Source: Rhodomicrobium sp. (GTDB lineage Bacteria > Pseudomonadota > Alphaproteobacteria > Rhizobiales > HXMU1428-3). From it: 64,000 nt of DNA. Positions within the stretch are counted from its first letter, which is position 1. Each line of letters begins with the position of its first letter. The stretch covers positions 1 through 64,000 of the forward strand of contig BQJK01000003.1 in NCBI GenBank assembly GCA_021604665.1, in the 5' to 3' direction. Made by a program: the position numbers and the translations under genes. The notes beneath the pieces were generated by a model, which ran no database searches, was not told the DNA's origin, and saw nothing but the letters and a program-made list of their open reading frames with translations. Positions 8,327-17,395 of this stretch are shown here, piece by piece.

Positions 8327-8350
8327 GTGACCCTATGCGCCGGAGCCAAA

Positions 8351-9571
8351 ATGACAGATAAAACGCCAAAGAACACATCATCTAAACAGTCCTCAGCTAA
8401 TGAGGACACTGAAGTGGCTTCTGAGACTGAGCCGCTGAAAACGCCTTTCTATGATCTACATGTTCAGGAAGGCGGCAGACTGGTTGATTTTGCTGGCTAT
8501 CTTATGCCCATTCAATATGAGCTTGGGATAAAACAGGAGCATCTTTATTGCCGGGAGCATGTGGGGCTTTTTGATGTCTCTCACATGGGGCAAGCTGAGC
8601 TGGTTGCCAAAGACTATGAAACCGCGGCCCGGGCGCTGGAAACAATTGTGCCGGGTGATGTTCTGAAGCTAAAAGAAGGGCGCATGCGCTATTCTGTTTT
8701 GCTGAACGAAGCTGGCGGTATTGAAGATGACCTGATGATCACCCGCCGGGTGCTGGCTGATGGCAGCTCTGTTGTTGGCCTGGTGGTCAATGCCTCTCGC
8801 AAATCTCATGATTATGATTATATCAACCAGCAGCTAGCAGAGTTTGACGTTTCTGTGCAGCCGCAGGATGATCGCGCCTTGCTGGCGCTTCAAGGGCCGG
8901 AAGCTGAAAAGATTATCTCTATCTGGTGCGGCGATGCGGTTGGCATGCCTTATATGTCTGAAATCGAAACAACATTTTTTGATGTGCCTTGCCGGGTCGC
9001 GCGCTGCGGCTATACCGGGGAAGATGGGTTTGAGATTTCTATGGCAACAGCCGATGCTGTGCGGATATCCACTATGCTTATGAGCTACCCTGAAATGCAG
9101 CTGATTGGCCTTGGCGCCAGAGATAGCCTGAGGCTGGAGGCCGGGTTTTGTCTCTATGGCCATGACATCACCGCAGAGACCAGCCCAATTGAAGCTGACC
9201 TCTCTTGGATCATTGGTAAGCGCCGGCGCGACAATGGTGGTTTTCTCGGCGAGGGGCGCATTCTCAAAGAGCTGAATGAAGGCCCATTGACGCGGCGTGT
9301 CGGGTTGATGCCGAAAGGGGCAAGTGCCCCAGCTCGGGAAGGGGCTGTGCTTTATGATAACGATGACAACCAAATAGGTATTATCACCAGCGGCGGCTTT
9401 GGCCCGACCATTGGCGGGCCGCTTGCTATGGGGTATGTGGCGCAGGATTACTCAAAGCTTGGCAGCTTGATACTGGTTGAAATCCGGGGCAAACGCTATG
9501 AGTGGCAAGTAACTGACATGCCTTTCACCCCCTACCGCACCTATAAAGCGAAGAAGCCGACAACACATTAG
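8351..9571 (+). CDS. gcvT: Glycine cleavage system T protein (aminomethyltransferase)
   Basis: 406 residues from the ATG at 8351, with GGAG eight to nine bases upstream. The first 35 residues are Ser/Thr/Glu-rich and look disordered, an extension compared with the usual 365-375. The folate-binding fold follows with VGLFDVSHMGQ, the catalytic-Asp region YTGEDGFEIS and the C-terminal barrel (GFGPTIGGPLAMGYV). It moves the aminomethyl carbon of glycine from the lipoyl arm of GcvH to tetrahydrofolate and releases ammonia. First gene of the riboswitch-controlled gcvT-H-PA-PB cluster. Confidence 0.96.
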   Translation: MTDKTPKNTSSKQSSANEDTEVASETEPLKTPFYDLHVQEGGRLVDFAGYLMPIQYELGIKQEHLYCREHVGLFDVSHMGQAELVAKDYETAARALETIVPGDVLKLKEGRMRYSVLLNEAGGIEDDLMITRRVLADGSSVVGLVVNASRKSHDYDYINQQLAEFDVSVQPQDDRALLALQGPEAEKIISIWCGDAVGMPYMSEIETTFFDVPCRVARCGYTGEDGFEISMATADAVRISTMLMSYPEMQLIGLGARDSLRLEAGFCLYGHDITAETSPIEADLSWIIGKRRRDNGGFLGEGRILKELNEGPLTRRVGLMPKGASAPAREGAVLYDNDDNQIGIITSGGFGPTIGGPLAMGYVAQDYSKLGSLILVEIRGKRYEWQVTDMPFTPYRTYKAKKPTTH

Positions 9572-9676
9572 GACAGAGATTGCACGGCAGGCCAAAGCTT
9601 AACCGCGAGGTGGCCGCCTTGTTATTATTTAAGACTGACTACAGATTTTATTTCTTTTTAATCGGAGCCTGAACTT

Positions 9677-10054
9677 ATGAGCACTACCTATTACAGTCGA
9701 TCACATGAATATGTGAAAGTTGCAGACGGCATAGCAACGATTGGAATCACCACTTATGCGCAAAGCCAGCTTGGCGATATTGTGTTTGTTGAATTGCCAG
9801 AGACAAGACGCGGCTTTAAGCGCGGCGACGAAGCGGCGGTGGTTGAAAGCGTTAAAGCTGCCAGTGAGGTTTATGCGCCGCTAACAGGCGAGACAACTGA
9901 AGCCAATGAAAGCCTTATTGATAACCCGGCGCTTGCCAATGAAGACCCGGAAGGTGACGGCTGGTTTTTCAAAATGAGCCTTGATAATGAAGGTGAGCTC
10001 AAAGACCTTATGGATGCTGAAACCTACCAAACCTTTGTTAAAGAGACGAGCTAA
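9677..10054 (+). CDS. gcvH: Glycine cleavage system H protein
   Basis: 125 residues, the family's normal length. The lipoyl-bearing lysine is Lys60 in VVESVKAASEVYAP, and the N-terminal SRSHEYVKV is typical. It shuttles the aminomethyl intermediate between the P, T and L proteins. It lies 105 bases after gcvT; its stop overlaps the gcvPA start by one base (TAATG), so the two are translationally coupled. Confidence 0.97.
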   Translation: MSTTYYSRSHEYVKVADGIATIGITTYAQSQLGDIVFVELPETRRGFKRGDEAAVVESVKAASEVYAPLTGETTEANESLIDNPALANEDPEGDGWFFKMSLDNEGELKDLMDAETYQTFVKETS

Positions 10055-11406
10055 TGAGATACCTGCCCCACACGAAACAAAGCCGTGAGGCGATGTTGGA
10101 GGCGATTGGTGTCTCCTCTATCGACCAGATTTTTAAAGATGCTGGCGCTCCCCAAATTGCATTAGATGATTTTGCATTGCCAAAGCATCTTTCTGAAATG
10201 GAAGTTGAGCGGCATATGGCGGCGCTTGCAGCCCAAAACCGGGCCGCTGGGGCAGGGCCTTTCTTTGTTGGTTGCGGGGCCTATAAGCATCATGTGCCTG
10301 CCTCGGTTGATCATCTCATTCAGCGGTCTGAGTTTCTCACATCCTACACGCCGTACCAGCCTGAAATTTCTCAAGGCACGCTGCAATATCTATTTGAATT
10401 CCAAACCCAGGTGGCAGCCTTGCTTGGCGGGGAGATTGCCAATGCCTCGCTTTACGATGGCTCCACCGGTTGCGGAGAAGCGGTTCTCATGGCGCATCGG
10501 TTAACGCGGCGCAAAAAGGCTGTCCTTGCCGGCAACCTGCACCCGCAGTACGGCGCGGTGGTGAAGACACTTTCAGATATGAGTGGGTTTGAAGTTGTAG
10601 ATGGCACTGTTACACCAGGCGGCGTAGAAGATCTTTCAACTCTCATTGATGATGAGACCTCCTGTGTTGTGGTGCAAACGCCGGATATATTTGGCACGTT
10701 GCATGATCTCACAAAAATTGCGGAAACAGCACAGGCTAAAGGCGCTTTGCTTATCGCAGTTGTGACAGAAGTTGTCTCACTTGGTGCCGTTAAAAGCCCC
10801 GGTAGCATGGGGGCGGATATTATCGTTGCGGAAGGGCAATCGATCGGCAATGGCCTGAATTTTGGCGGGCCTTATCTTGGCCTTCTGGCGACGCGGCATA
10901 AATTCGTGCGGCAAATGCCGGGCCGGGTCTGCGGTGAGACTGTAGATGCAGATGGCGAGCGGGGTTATGTGCTCACCCTTTCAACCCGTGAGCAGCATAT
11001 CCGCCGGGAAAAAGCGACCAGTAACATCTGTACCAATTCCGGCCTGTGTTGCCTGGCCTTTACCATCCATATGACATTGCTTGGCGAAAAGGGCCTCACC
11101 AAACTTTCCCGGCTGAACCACGCCAAAGCGGTGCAGCTTTCTCAACAATTGGCAGAGATTGAGGGTGTTACGCTACTTAATGATCAGTTTTTCAATGAAT
11201 TCACCCTCAAGCTAGAGGGGCGGGACGCGGCTGAGGTTACAGCGCAGTTAGCCGCTAAAGACATTCTCGCCGGGGTGCCGGGCGGGCGGCTTTGGCCGGA
11301 GCGGGATGATGTGAAAGACCTGCTCATTGTTGCGGTCACAGAAACTGTGACTGATGCGGATTTTGATGCGCTTGTTGCTGGTTTGAAGGAGGCGCTCAAT
11401 GCTTAA
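10054..11406 (+). CDS. gcvPA: Glycine dehydrogenase (decarboxylating) subunit 1
   Basis: 450 residues, matching the alpha half of the two-subunit P protein. Typical features are MRYLPHT at the N terminus, TPYQPEISQGTLQYLFEFQ (about 106-124) and NGLNFGGPYLGLLATR (about 267-282). This subunit lacks the PLP lysine, which is in subunit 2, and contributes to the shared active site. Coupled to gcvH by a one-base overlap and to gcvPB by an eight-base overlap. Confidence 0.96.
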   Translation: MRYLPHTKQSREAMLEAIGVSSIDQIFKDAGAPQIALDDFALPKHLSEMEVERHMAALAAQNRAAGAGPFFVGCGAYKHHVPASVDHLIQRSEFLTSYTPYQPEISQGTLQYLFEFQTQVAALLGGEIANASLYDGSTGCGEAVLMAHRLTRRKKAVLAGNLHPQYGAVVKTLSDMSGFEVVDGTVTPGGVEDLSTLIDDETSCVVVQTPDIFGTLHDLTKIAETAQAKGALLIAVVTEVVSLGAVKSPGSMGADIIVAEGQSIGNGLNFGGPYLGLLATRHKFVRQMPGRVCGETVDADGERGYVLTLSTREQHIRREKATSNICTNSGLCCLAFTIHMTLLGEKGLTKLSRLNHAKAVQLSQQLAEIEGVTLLNDQFFNEFTLKLEGRDAAEVTAQLAAKDILAGVPGGRLWPERDDVKDLLIVAVTETVTDADFDALVAGLKEALNA

Positions 11407-12958
11407 CAGACAGGGACGCAAAACCAGACCTGAAGCTGGTTCAGAGGATAATAATAACATGACTGGTGAGACCCATAGCGGCCACAAAGGCCTGCAGATG
11501 GATGAACCGCTGCTGTTTGAAATCGGTAGCCCGGCCAAAACTGGCGTTGACTTACCAGACGCCCCCACCGTTGACGATAAACTTGGCGGGTTGGCACGGG
11601 ATGAAGAGATTGGGCTCTATGGCCTCTCTGAGCCGGAAGCGGTGCGCCATTTTGTGCGCCTCAGCCAGAAGAACTATGCCATCGATAGCGGCTTTTATCC
11701 GCTTGGCTCCTGCACCATGAAGCATAACCCACGGCTGAATGAGAAGATGGCGCGGCTGGCAGGCTTTGGTGACATTCACCCGTTGCAACCGCTTTCCTCC
11801 GTGCCTGGTGCGTTGAAGCTCATGGAAGAGCTTTCAGATTGGCTTTTAAAACTAACCGGCATGGCCAGCATTGCCCTTTCCCCGAAAGCGGGGGCGCATG
11901 GCGAGCTTTGCGGTATGATGGCGATTAAAGCGGCGCTTGACGCTGCGGGCAGCCCGCGCGATGTGGTGCTGGTGCCAGAGAGCGCGCATGGCACGAACCC
12001 GGCAACAGCGGCACTGCTGGGCTTTAAAGTGCGCAGCGTGCCAGCCGATAAAGATGGCACTGTGCGGGTCGACGCTGTTCGCGCCGCGATGAAAGCTGAG
12101 GGCGGCGGTGATGTGGCGGCGATTATGCTGACTAACCCGAATACCTGCGGCTTGTTTGAGCGCGAGATTAAAGAGATCGCTGATCTCATCCATGGTTCTG
12201 GCGGTTATTTTTATTGTGATGGCGCGAATTTTAACGCCATTGTGGGCCGGGTGCGCCCGGGTGATCTTGGCATTGATGCCATGCACCTTAACCTTCATAA
12301 AACCTTCTCCACGCCCCATGGCGGCGGCGGGCCGGGCTCTGGCCCGGTTGTGCTCTCTGACCGGTTGGCGGCTTTTGCGCCGGTGCCGTTCCTCCGCCGT
12401 GATGGAGACACACTGACCCTTGTTGAAGAAACAGATGGCACGCAAAGCTTTGGCCGGCTCACCGCCTTTCACGGGCAAATGGGCATGTATGTGCGGGCCC
12501 TGACCTATATCCTCAGCCATGGCATTGACGGGCTGAATGCGGCGAGCGGTGATGCGGTGCTGAATGCCAATTATATCCGCGCCAAGCTGAAAGATGTGCT
12601 CAACCAACCGTTTGGTGATCAGGCCTCTATGCATGAGGTGTTGTTTGATGAAAGCAGCCTTTCTGGCACCGGGGTCACGACGCTTGATTTGGCCAAAGCG
12701 CTGATCGATGAAGGCTTCCACCCGATGACGATTTACTTCCCGCTGGTGGTGAAGGGCGCGATGCTGATTGAGCCGACGGAATCTGAATCTATTGAGACCA
12801 TTGACCAGTTCATCGATGTGATGCGGTCGCTGATATCTGAGGCGCATGAGGGCCAAGAAGATAAGTTCCATGCTGCGCCAATCCATACGCCGCGGCGGCG
12901 CTTGGATGAGACGGGGGCGGCGAGAAAGCCAATTCTCCGCTGGAATGCGGAGAATTAG
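11399..12958 (+). CDS. gcvPB: Glycine dehydrogenase (decarboxylating) subunit 2
   Basis: 519 residues, PLP-binding half of the split P protein. The Schiff-base lysine is Lys301 in HLNLHKTFSTPHGGGGPG; GSCTMKHNPR and ESAHGTNPATAA are also family signatures. It decarboxylates glycine and passes the aminomethyl group to GcvH. The chosen ATG overlaps the gcvPA stop by eight bases and gives about 34 residues before the conserved MDEPLLFEIGSP, so initiation at the ATG at 11459 is possible. Last gene of the cluster; no clear terminator follows. Confidence 0.95.
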   Translation: MLNRQGRKTRPEAGSEDNNNMTGETHSGHKGLQMDEPLLFEIGSPAKTGVDLPDAPTVDDKLGGLARDEEIGLYGLSEPEAVRHFVRLSQKNYAIDSGFYPLGSCTMKHNPRLNEKMARLAGFGDIHPLQPLSSVPGALKLMEELSDWLLKLTGMASIALSPKAGAHGELCGMMAIKAALDAAGSPRDVVLVPESAHGTNPATAALLGFKVRSVPADKDGTVRVDAVRAAMKAEGGGDVAAIMLTNPNTCGLFEREIKEIADLIHGSGGYFYCDGANFNAIVGRVRPGDLGIDAMHLNLHKTFSTPHGGGGPGSGPVVLSDRLAAFAPVPFLRRDGDTLTLVEETDGTQSFGRLTAFHGQMGMYVRALTYILSHGIDGLNAASGDAVLNANYIRAKLKDVLNQPFGDQASMHEVLFDESSLSGTGVTTLDLAKALIDEGFHPMTIYFPLVVKGAMLIEPTESESIETIDQFIDVMRSLISEAHEGQEDKFHAAPIHTPRRRLDETGAARKPILRWNAEN

Positions 12959-13052
12959 TTTATTTGTCTCACGGGCGGTGGCAGCTTTGTGCTTCAGCTT
13001 GCCCACTAGCAACCGCATATAAGCTGCCGCGCTGTGACGGCGTGGTGTGTTT

Positions 13053-13370
13053 TTATTTGAAGCGGTGCTCAGCTATCTGTTTCTTCGCATAACGCATTTC
13101 ATTCGATGATAGGATAAGTTGAACGAACAGAGACGCTGTTGCGGATAGGATTAGGATCCATATGTGATAGGGGGAGGGCGTCGTTAATGAGGTTCTAGCT
13201 GCTTCTACGAACAGCGTAAGGCTAGCGATAAGAATAATAGACAGATTGCGATAAATCCAAAATGGCTGAAAACAATAAATCTCTCCGGCAGCAATTTGTT
13301 TCCGGCGACCAAATTCCATACCGAGGATGATGGCAAAGGGAAGGATCAATACTAATATCCAGTTGATCAT
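13053..13370 (-). CDS. Small integral membrane protein, unknown
   Basis: 105 residues with three hydrophobic segments (about 2-18, 40-58 and 68-87) and a basic C-terminal tail (RYAKKQIAEHRFK). Codon use resembles its neighbours, but I recognise no family. It stands alone between gcvPB (convergent) and the YbaK-like gene, with a 264-base gap upstream that holds no other gene. Existence is plausible from the membrane-protein pattern but unproven. Confidence 0.5.
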   Translation of the reverse strand: MINWILVLILPFAIILGMEFGRRKQIAAGEIYCFQPFWIYRNLSIILIASLTLFVEAARTSLTTPSPYHIWILILSATASLFVQLILSSNEMRYAKKQIAEHRFK

Positions 13371-13634
13371 AGTCTTTCTCCGCGCATTGAAATGTCATTA
13401 TTATTCTGTCGCTGATAAGAATTGACCGGTTCAATATTCTCTCAACTAATCATTCATACCTTATCTCTCTTTATTCCTAATTTGATCATGACGATTTTTT
13501 AAAATCCTATGATATAACTAAAATATCCCCTACTTCCGCGCCGTCTGGCCTGCGATATTTTTTGACCTGAACTTTTGATAACTATCTACCCCGTGGCCGA
13601 TTTTACAGAGGATCTTTGGGGTCGGAGCACCAGG

Positions 13635-14105
13635 CTAATGGCGCATGCTTATGTTCGCATGGAAGCAGTCATCGGTGATCTCATCGAAGTCCGGTCCATC
13701 TATATGGATCAGGGAATAGTGATCGCCGCCTTCAAAGAAAATATCATTCTGCCCTTCAAGCCGGTCATCGATGATGGTGTTGATTTCATAGGCGTCGCCG
13801 ATTGCCGGGATTGCGCCGGGGGCGCAGTCTTTGAATAGGTCCGTCACTTCCTGCTCTGACGCCAGCGCCACGGGTTGGTGCAGGCAGCTGCCCACTTCTT
13901 CCAGCCGCACCTGATGAGAGGCCGGGACGGCGGCGAGGATGTAGCCATTTGCATATTTTAGCAGTACGCCTTTTGCGAGAATCGCTGCGGGGATGTGCGC
14001 GGTATGGGCATTGGCAAGAGCACAGCCTGTCCGTTTATGCACCATGACGTCATAGGGCACGCCAGCGCGGTTCAGATATTCATGAATGGTGTTAGGGATG
14101 GTCAC
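13635..14105 (-). CDS. YbaK/ProX-type aminoacyl-tRNA deacylase domain protein
   Basis: 156 residues covering a single YbaK/EbsC domain. The N-terminal strand-helix (IHEYLNRAGVPYDVMVH), the lysine-containing AKGVLLKYANGYILAAVPASH and the C-terminal FEGGDHYSLIHIDGPDF strand are present. Members free-standing from synthetases hydrolyse mischarged tRNA; the tRNA specificity of this one cannot be read from sequence. Monocistronic and downstream (minus strand) of the ATP synthase Fo operon terminator. Confidence 0.8.
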   Translation of the reverse strand: MTIPNTIHEYLNRAGVPYDVMVHKRTGCALANAHTAHIPAAILAKGVLLKYANGYILAAVPASHQVRLEEVGSCLHQPVALASEQEVTDLFKDCAPGAIPAIGDAYEINTIIDDRLEGQNDIFFEGGDHYSLIHIDGPDFDEITDDCFHANISMRH

Positions 14106-14186
14106 GATAGGTCTCCTTCCTCATCTATTAAAATTAGATGAAGGCACTGCCGTGACTGTCCTCGTCTATAGGAGGGCGTGTTATTT

Positions 14187-14321
14187 TTAAAGGGCTTCCT
14201 GCCTTGCGATAAGGAATCGACGGCAAGCCACGTTGCGGGCGCTTTGAGCGGCCGCGTTTTCTATTGCCTTCAGTTTACGCTTCAAATTTGTTTTCTGCAA
14301 ATCTGTAGGCTTTTGGCTCAT
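14187..14321 (-). CDS. Candidate 44-residue basic protein
   Basis: An ATG-to-TAA minus-strand frame of 44 residues beginning MSQKPTDLQKTNLKRKL, with an amphipathic Lys/Arg/Ala-rich composition. It lies between the Fo terminator and the YbaK-like gene. There is no convincing Shine-Dalgarno sequence (ATAGG only). It resembles no family I know and could be chance. Confidence 0.3.
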   Translation of the reverse strand: MSQKPTDLQKTNLKRKLKAIENAAAQSARNVACRRFLIARQEAL

Positions 14322-14368
14322 CCTATGGCGCTAGATAGAATAGATCAGTGAACCTAACTCCACCGCAC

Positions 14369-14398
14369 AAAAAAGCCGGGCTGATTGCTCGGCCCGGC
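14369..14398 (-). terminator. Terminator of the ATP synthase Fo operon
   Basis: GCCGGGC ... GCCCGGC stem with a 10-base loop. Read on the minus strand it is followed by TTTTTTG, about 90 bases after the atpF stop. Confidence 0.75.
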
Positions 14399-14487
14399 GG
14401 AAATGTTTTTATTTTTATTGTCTCAGTTCTTATTTTTTTGACGCCTGAGAAAGGTGCGGTGCGCCGCTTGGGCGCTGAGCCGCAAAA

Positions 14488-14985
14488 CTAGTTCATGCGA
14501 CCTTTTACCTGGCTGATGCTGTTTGCGATCAGGTCGGCGGCTTTGTCGCCTTGGGCTTTATCGGCCAGTAGTTTTTCAGAGGCTTTTACAGCGGCATCTA
14601 TCGCCGCTTCGCGGACTTCGCTAACAGCCTTGGCTTCTGCCTGGGTGATTTTGAGGTCGGCGGCTTTTGAGCGGCGCTCTAAAGTTTCTGTCAGCTTTTC
14701 GCGGGTTTCTTTGGCGAAGGCTTCGCTTTCGCGTTTCGCCTGGGCCACAATTGATTCCGCTTCTGTTTCAGCTTCTCTGGCTTTGCGCTGATAATCAGCC
14801 AGCACAGATTGTGCTTCTTCCCGCAATTTGCGGGCGGCGTCTAATTCAGCTTGAATTTCTGCGGCCCGGTCATCCAAGGCTTTTGTGATCAACTTCGGCA
14901 CGCTTTTCCAGATAAGGAGAGCGACAAAAACGAAGAAGAAAACTGCAACCCATGTTGCAGGATTTGAAAAATCAATAAAATTCAT
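14488..14985 (-). CDS. atpF: ATP synthase Fo subunit b
   Basis: 165 residues. A single N-terminal membrane helix (about residues 11-29, TWVAVFFFVFVALLIW) is followed by a long charged coiled coil, as in peripheral-stalk b subunits. It holds the alpha3-beta3 head against rotation. Last gene of the atpI-atpB-atpE-b'-b operon; the heteromeric b'/b pair with split Fo and F1 operons is characteristic of alphaproteobacteria. Confidence 0.94.
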   Translation of the reverse strand: MNFIDFSNPATWVAVFFFVFVALLIWKSVPKLITKALDDRAAEIQAELDAARKLREEAQSVLADYQRKAREAETEAESIVAQAKRESEAFAKETREKLTETLERRSKAADLKITQAEAKAVSEVREAAIDAAVKASEKLLADKAQGDKAADLIANSISQVKGRMN

Positions 14986-15030
14986 GACTGCGGCTCTTTC
15001 CGGATCATCTATCTGGCTTGGTTCAGCGCT

Positions 15031-15576
15031 CTAGTTGAGCGCTTTGTTAATTTCGTCTTCTGAAACAGATGTGCCTAATAGTTTTTCAACGATGGTGGAT
15101 GTTGTTGCCTGGGCAATTTTACCAACTTCGCTAAAGGCGGCTTCTTTTGCAGCAGTGATGCTGGCTTCAGCCTGCGAAGTTTTTGCAGCGATTTTATCTT
15201 CAACCACTTGCTGCTCTTTGGCAATTTCTGCCTTTAGATCTGCTCTGGTTTCTTCTGCTATTTCATTGGCTTTTTTGCGCGCCGTGGCCAAGGCCTCTTC
15301 ATAGGTGGCGATGGCTTTGTCTGTTTCTTCGCGCAGGCGGTTGGCTTCGTCCATATCGCGCTGGATGCGATCTTGCCGCTCTTCCAAAACTTCGCCGATG
15401 CGCGGCAAGGCCATGCGTGATAGCACGACATAGAGCAGCACGAAGGTTAGCGCGAGCCAAACCAGCTGTGATTCGAATGTTGTCTGGTCAAAGGGTGGGA
15501 ACACTTTTTTCTCGGCGGCGGGCACCTCGATGCTGTGATCCAATTCTTTGTGAAGTTCTGTTTGTTGTTCTGCCAC
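15031..15576 (-). CDS. atpG: ATP synthase Fo subunit b'
   Basis: 181 residues with a 27-residue cytoplasmic leader, one membrane helix (about 34-51) and a coiled-coil stalk beginning MALPRIGEVLEERQDRIQRDMDEA. This is the b-prime form that pairs with AtpF. It lies 45 bases before atpF; the 271-base gap to atpE upstream is unusually wide for this operon and contains GC-rich inverted repeats. Confidence 0.93.
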   Translation of the reverse strand: MAEQQTELHKELDHSIEVPAAEKKVFPPFDQTTFESQLVWLALTFVLLYVVLSRMALPRIGEVLEERQDRIQRDMDEANRLREETDKAIATYEEALATARKKANEIAEETRADLKAEIAKEQQVVEDKIAAKTSQAEASITAAKEAAFSEVGKIAQATTSTIVEKLLGTSVSEDEINKALN

Positions 15577-15847
15577 GGTACTGATCCCTGATCGATGATC
15601 ATCGCAATGACAGGCTTATCAAGACTTATGACTACAAGTCGTCCTGGCCTGTGCTTTTTATGCAGTGAGGCAACTGGCTGTGCTCACTATTCGCTGCCTC
15701 AAGCTTCATTACCGCATTTCGAGCGCTAATTCACCTGATATTTGCCTCTCACTTGCGGCAAAAACCGCTTAACATTGAGAAGCTAAACCCCGCGCCGGTC
15801 TGCCCTTAAGGGAGCAGCCCCGCGCGAGATAAAACACATAATTTCTC

Positions 15848-16072
15848 TTAGCCGTAGAGCGCGAGGAACGCGATAACGAGTGAGAAAATGCCGAGAGCTT
15901 CTGTCAGGGCGAAGCCGAGAAGAAGATTGGTAAACTGGCCAGCAGCCGCTGATGGGTTGCGCAATGCGCCAGCAAGATAGTTACCAAAAATCAGACCAAG
16001 GCCGATACCTGCGCCGCCCATACCGAGACAGGCAATACCAGCACCAATATATCTAGCTGCATCAACTTCCAT
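15848..16072 (-). CDS. atpE: ATP synthase Fo subunit c
   Basis: 74 residues, two membrane helices with a polar loop ALRNPSA. The first helix has the glycine-rich packing motif [14 protein letters not shown], and the ion-carrying carboxylate is Glu58 in [10 protein letters not shown]. There is no extra sodium-ligand pattern that I can see, so it is probably proton-driven. It forms the rotor ring. 56 bases after atpB. Confidence 0.96.
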   Translation of the reverse strand: MEVDAARYIGAGIACLGMGGAGIGLGLIFGNYLAGALRNPSAAAGQFTNLLLGFALTEALGIFSLVIAFLALYG

Positions 16073-16128
16073 TTTAAGGCTCCTTTAGTTTTGCAATAGC
16101 TTGATTCTTTTAAAAGTCATGTAAATGT

Positions 16129-16902
16129 TTAGTGCGACGGGTGCATGGCATCCCGAAGATAAATGCAGGTTAGCGTTGCAAACACAAAGGCCTGCAAGAA
16201 CGCAACCAGAAACTCCAGCGCGGTCAGAGCAACACCGATGGCAAATGGCATAACTGTTGCCAAAATACCGAGAGTGCCTAGTGATCCGAGACTAATGATA
16301 AAGCCTGCGAACACTTTGAGCGCGACGTGACCCGCCAACATATTCGCGAACAAACGAAGCGATAGGCTGATAGGGCGGGACAGGAATGAGATGATTTCGA
16401 TTGGTACCAGGATGGGCAGCAGGATAACCGGCACATCTGGTAAGAATAATTTGAAAAAGCCAAGACCGTGCTTATAGAGGCCATAACCAACAACGACAAC
16501 CATAACCAGCATGGCAAGGGCGAAGGTGACAATCAATGCGCTGGTGACTGTGAACACCATTGGTAGCGGGAAAAGGCCGAGGGTGTTGGCGAACAACACG
16601 AAAATGAAGAGTGTAAAAACGAAGGGGAAGAATTTCATCCCTTCACTGCCAAGAATCTGGCGAACCATATTGGCGATAAATTCATAAACCAGCTCAGCGA
16701 CTGATTGCAACCGACCCGGCACGAGAGCGCGGCCGCGCATTGAGAAGATCAGGAAGCCAGCGCTGAGAATTAGCGTGAGAACCATATATAGAGCGGAATT
16801 GGTAAAGCTGGCATCTATGCCAAAAATTTCCATAGGATAAATGTTCTGGATCTCGAATTGGTGAATCGGATCCAGAGTATTTCCGCCATGTTCACTTGCC
16901 AC
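16129..16902 (-). CDS. atpB: ATP synthase Fo subunit a
   Basis: 257 residues with five to six membrane helices. The essential arginine lies in [14 protein letters not shown], and the C-terminal helix [20 protein letters not shown] is conserved. It provides the proton half-channels beside the c ring. Second gene of the operon after atpI, 151 bases away. Confidence 0.96.
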   Translation of the reverse strand: MASEHGGNTLDPIHQFEIQNIYPMEIFGIDASFTNSALYMVLTLILSAGFLIFSMRGRALVPGRLQSVAELVYEFIANMVRQILGSEGMKFFPFVFTLFIFVLFANTLGLFPLPMVFTVTSALIVTFALAMLVMVVVVGYGLYKHGLGFFKLFLPDVPVILLPILVPIEIISFLSRPISLSLRLFANMLAGHVALKVFAGFIISLGSLGTLGILATVMPFAIGVALTALEFLVAFLQAFVFATLTCIYLRDAMHPSH

Positions 16903-17053
16903 GTTGTATCTCCATCAATCGTGCAATTCTGCATCGGTTTGCGAGGAATGAGAAATTTGTCCCCGAATTATCCCCTGACCTGCTGAACCAGATTTTCCTG
17001 ATCCACGGATCCCGCTTTATGGTTAGTCTCATATCTGAAGATGAGCTTATAAC

Positions 17054-17395
17054 CTACTCTTTTTTATTCTCTCTGTTCTCTTTGCTTGCCAGTTGCAAAA
17101 CATTTCGCATTCCGGCGCCAAATCCAAACAGTAAAAACAGAATCAACAGCCAGGGTTTGGTATCTAACCATTTATCCAGCTGCCACCCTATAAAGGTGCC
17201 GACTAAAACTGCGACCACAAACTCAGAGCCCATACGCATGGCGCGCCCCATGGCGCCGCCTTTGCCGTCGTCATCAGCGCCGCTAGCCTTAGCAGACGCC
17301 TCCATTTTATCCTTAAGCTGTTGGTAGCGTGCCTCTAGGGCAGCTTCATCTGGCAAAGGATTTTTGCCTGGCTCAGGTGTTTCTGGAGATGACAT
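17054..17395 (-). CDS. atpI: AtpI-type ATP synthase assembly protein
   Basis: 113 residues. A hydrophilic, helical N-terminal half precedes two membrane helices (about 55-72 and 80-98) with the typical VGTFIGWQLDKWLDTKPWLLILFLLFG stretch, of which GWQLDKWL marks the AtpI family. It assists c-ring assembly and may carry magnesium. First gene of the Fo operon; the promoter should lie in the following gap. Confidence 0.88.
   Translation of the reverse strand: MSSPETPEPGKNPLPDEAALEARYQQLKDKMEASAKASGADDDGKGGAMGRAMRMGSEFVVAVLVGTFIGWQLDKWLDTKPWLLILFLLFGFGAGMRNVLQLASKENRENKKE

Larger units (their letters stand above)
14106..14487. other. Gap between the Fo operon and the deacylase gene
   Basis: Holds the Fo operon terminator and a candidate 44-codon reading frame, both listed separately; nothing else recognised. 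Confidence 0.5.

Noticed and set aside
11852-13018. 388-codon minus-strand frame
   Set aside because: It lies entirely opposite gcvPB, whose PLP motif and length are unambiguous; the frame is a shadow of GC-skewed codons.
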